A stretch of 6,641 nucleotides of DNA, from contig CAZYOC010000249.1 in assembly GCA_964648415.1 (NCBI GenBank), positions 1 through 6,641 of the forward strand. The letters run 5' to 3'. The notes beneath the pieces were generated by a model. The model ran no database searches and was not told the DNA's origin. It saw only the letters and a list, made by a program, of their open reading frames with translations. Every line of letters begins with the position of its first letter. Position 1 is the first letter of the stretch. The DNA is from G963669175 sp964648415 (GTDB lineage: Bacteria; Electryoneota; Electryoneia; Electryoneales; Electryoneaceae). Below, one piece after another: positions 6,433-6,641 of this stretch. Both the position numbers and the translations under genes were made by a program.

Positions 6433-6467
6433 TCTACAGGGTTTCCCGAAAACAATGTCCCATCGTG

Positions 6468-6541
6468 TCATTCCTTCGAAGCAGACTGTATCAGAATGTC
6501 CAATGGATCTCATTCCCGCGAAGGCGAGAATCCAGACATGT
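6468..6541. repeat. Two decayed tandem dRS3-like repeat units
   Basis: Both units start TCATTCC (6468 and 6510, 42 bp apart), continue with a CGAAG core, then CAGA and ATGTC. The second is closest to the common ATTCCCGCG...GGGAATCCAG repeat known as dRS3 in Neisseria and seen in many proteobacteria. Its arms ATTCCCGC (6512-6519) and GCGAGAAT (6524-6531) pair except at one base. A third, more diverged relative may start near 6371; it shares AAGCAGACTG (6388-6397) with the first unit (6479-6488). Confidence 0.7.
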
Positions 6542-6553
6542 CTATGTACTACA

Positions 6554-6594
6554 AAAAACTAGGGACAGACGGTGAAAAACTAGGGAAAAACTAG
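6554..6594. repeat. Three short AAAAACTAG repeats
   Basis: AAAAACTAGGGA occurs at 6554-6565 and 6575-6586, and a third shorter copy AAAAACTAG at 6586-6594 runs straight into copy 2 of the 48-bp repeat. The intervening GGGACAGAC resembles sequence often seen beside REP-associated elements, which I recall only loosely. Confidence 0.7.
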
Positions 6595-6640
6595 TGGATC
6601 GTTTCACGTGCTATGAGCGATATCTGCCCCGGGCAGCTTG
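6593..6640. repeat. 48-bp direct repeat, copy 2
   Basis: This is the partner of 6302-6349 with three transition differences, ending one base before the window edge. The repeat may extend further to the right, so its true length and copy number cannot be seen. Confidence 0.9.
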
Positions 6641-6641
6641 T

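Larger units (their letters stand above)
6081..6641. other. Repeat-rich intergenic region, no convincing gene
   Basis: These 561 bases lie upstream of the DHH-like gene and should hold its promoter, though no clean -35/-10 pair was found near the start codon. Open frames on both strands are short, lack good ribosome binding sites, and translate to low-quality sequence; one includes FPRRRESR, a familiar spurious translation of ATTCCCGCG-type repeats. The region instead contains several inverted repeats, a 48-bp direct repeat pair and decayed dRS3-like units, listed separately. Confidence 0.7.

Noticed and set aside
6087..6455. 122-residue minus-strand frame upstream of the DHH-like gene
   Set aside because: It has no ribosome binding site, overlaps several repeats, and its translation looks like random spacer sequence.
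6384..6575. 63-residue plus-strand frame containing FPRRRESR
   Set aside because: That peptide is the well-known accidental translation of ATTCCCGCG-type intergenic repeats. The frame lies wholly in repeat DNA.

Overview
The window looks like a bacterial chromosome segment, GC-rich in the genes and visibly more AT-rich between them. All supported genes lie on the minus strand. The protein families (UPF0182 membrane protein, BrkB/YihY-like membrane protein, DHH exopolyphosphatase-like protein, standalone NTP_transf_5 nucleotidyltransferase) and a decayed ATTCCCGC...GCGGGAAT-type intergenic repeat fit a proteobacterium best. That is inference from gene content, not a firm assignment. No rRNA, tRNA, CRISPR array, recognisable transposase or plasmid function was seen.

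Layout, in minus-strand transcription order from the right end. 6081-6641 holds no convincing gene but is packed with repeats: a 48-bp direct repeat pair, decayed dRS3-like units, A-rich CTAG repeats and several inverted repeats. Next comes a two-gene unit with a 20-nt gap: a DHH/DHHA1 protein (5187-6080) whose signature catalytic residues appear replaced, then an NTP_transf_5 nucleotidyltransferase (3922-5166). An AT-rich stretch follows (about 3045-3921) with two possible small genes of unknown function (3528-3779 and 3331-3513), each with a plausible ribosome binding site. Then comes a 945-residue UPF0182 membrane protein (207-3044) with a strong ribosome binding site. At the left edge a GTG-started reading frame resembles the N-terminus of a BrkB/YihY membrane protein. 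Its family resemblance stops about 35 codons in, near position 55, although the frame stays open to the window edge.

How the genes may work together: the DHH-like protein and the nucleotidyltransferase are probably co-transcribed and both belong to families acting on phosphoryl or nucleotidyl groups, but no shared pathway can be read from the sequence. UPF0182 and the BrkB-like frame are probably translationally linked through a 19-codon ORF that overlaps both by ATGA/GTGA junctions, suggesting joint expression of two membrane proteins. The points most worth a second look are the degenerate DHH protein paired with the nucleotidyltransferase, the abrupt loss of BrkB similarity at the left edge, the coupled mini-ORF, and the repeat cluster at the right edge.
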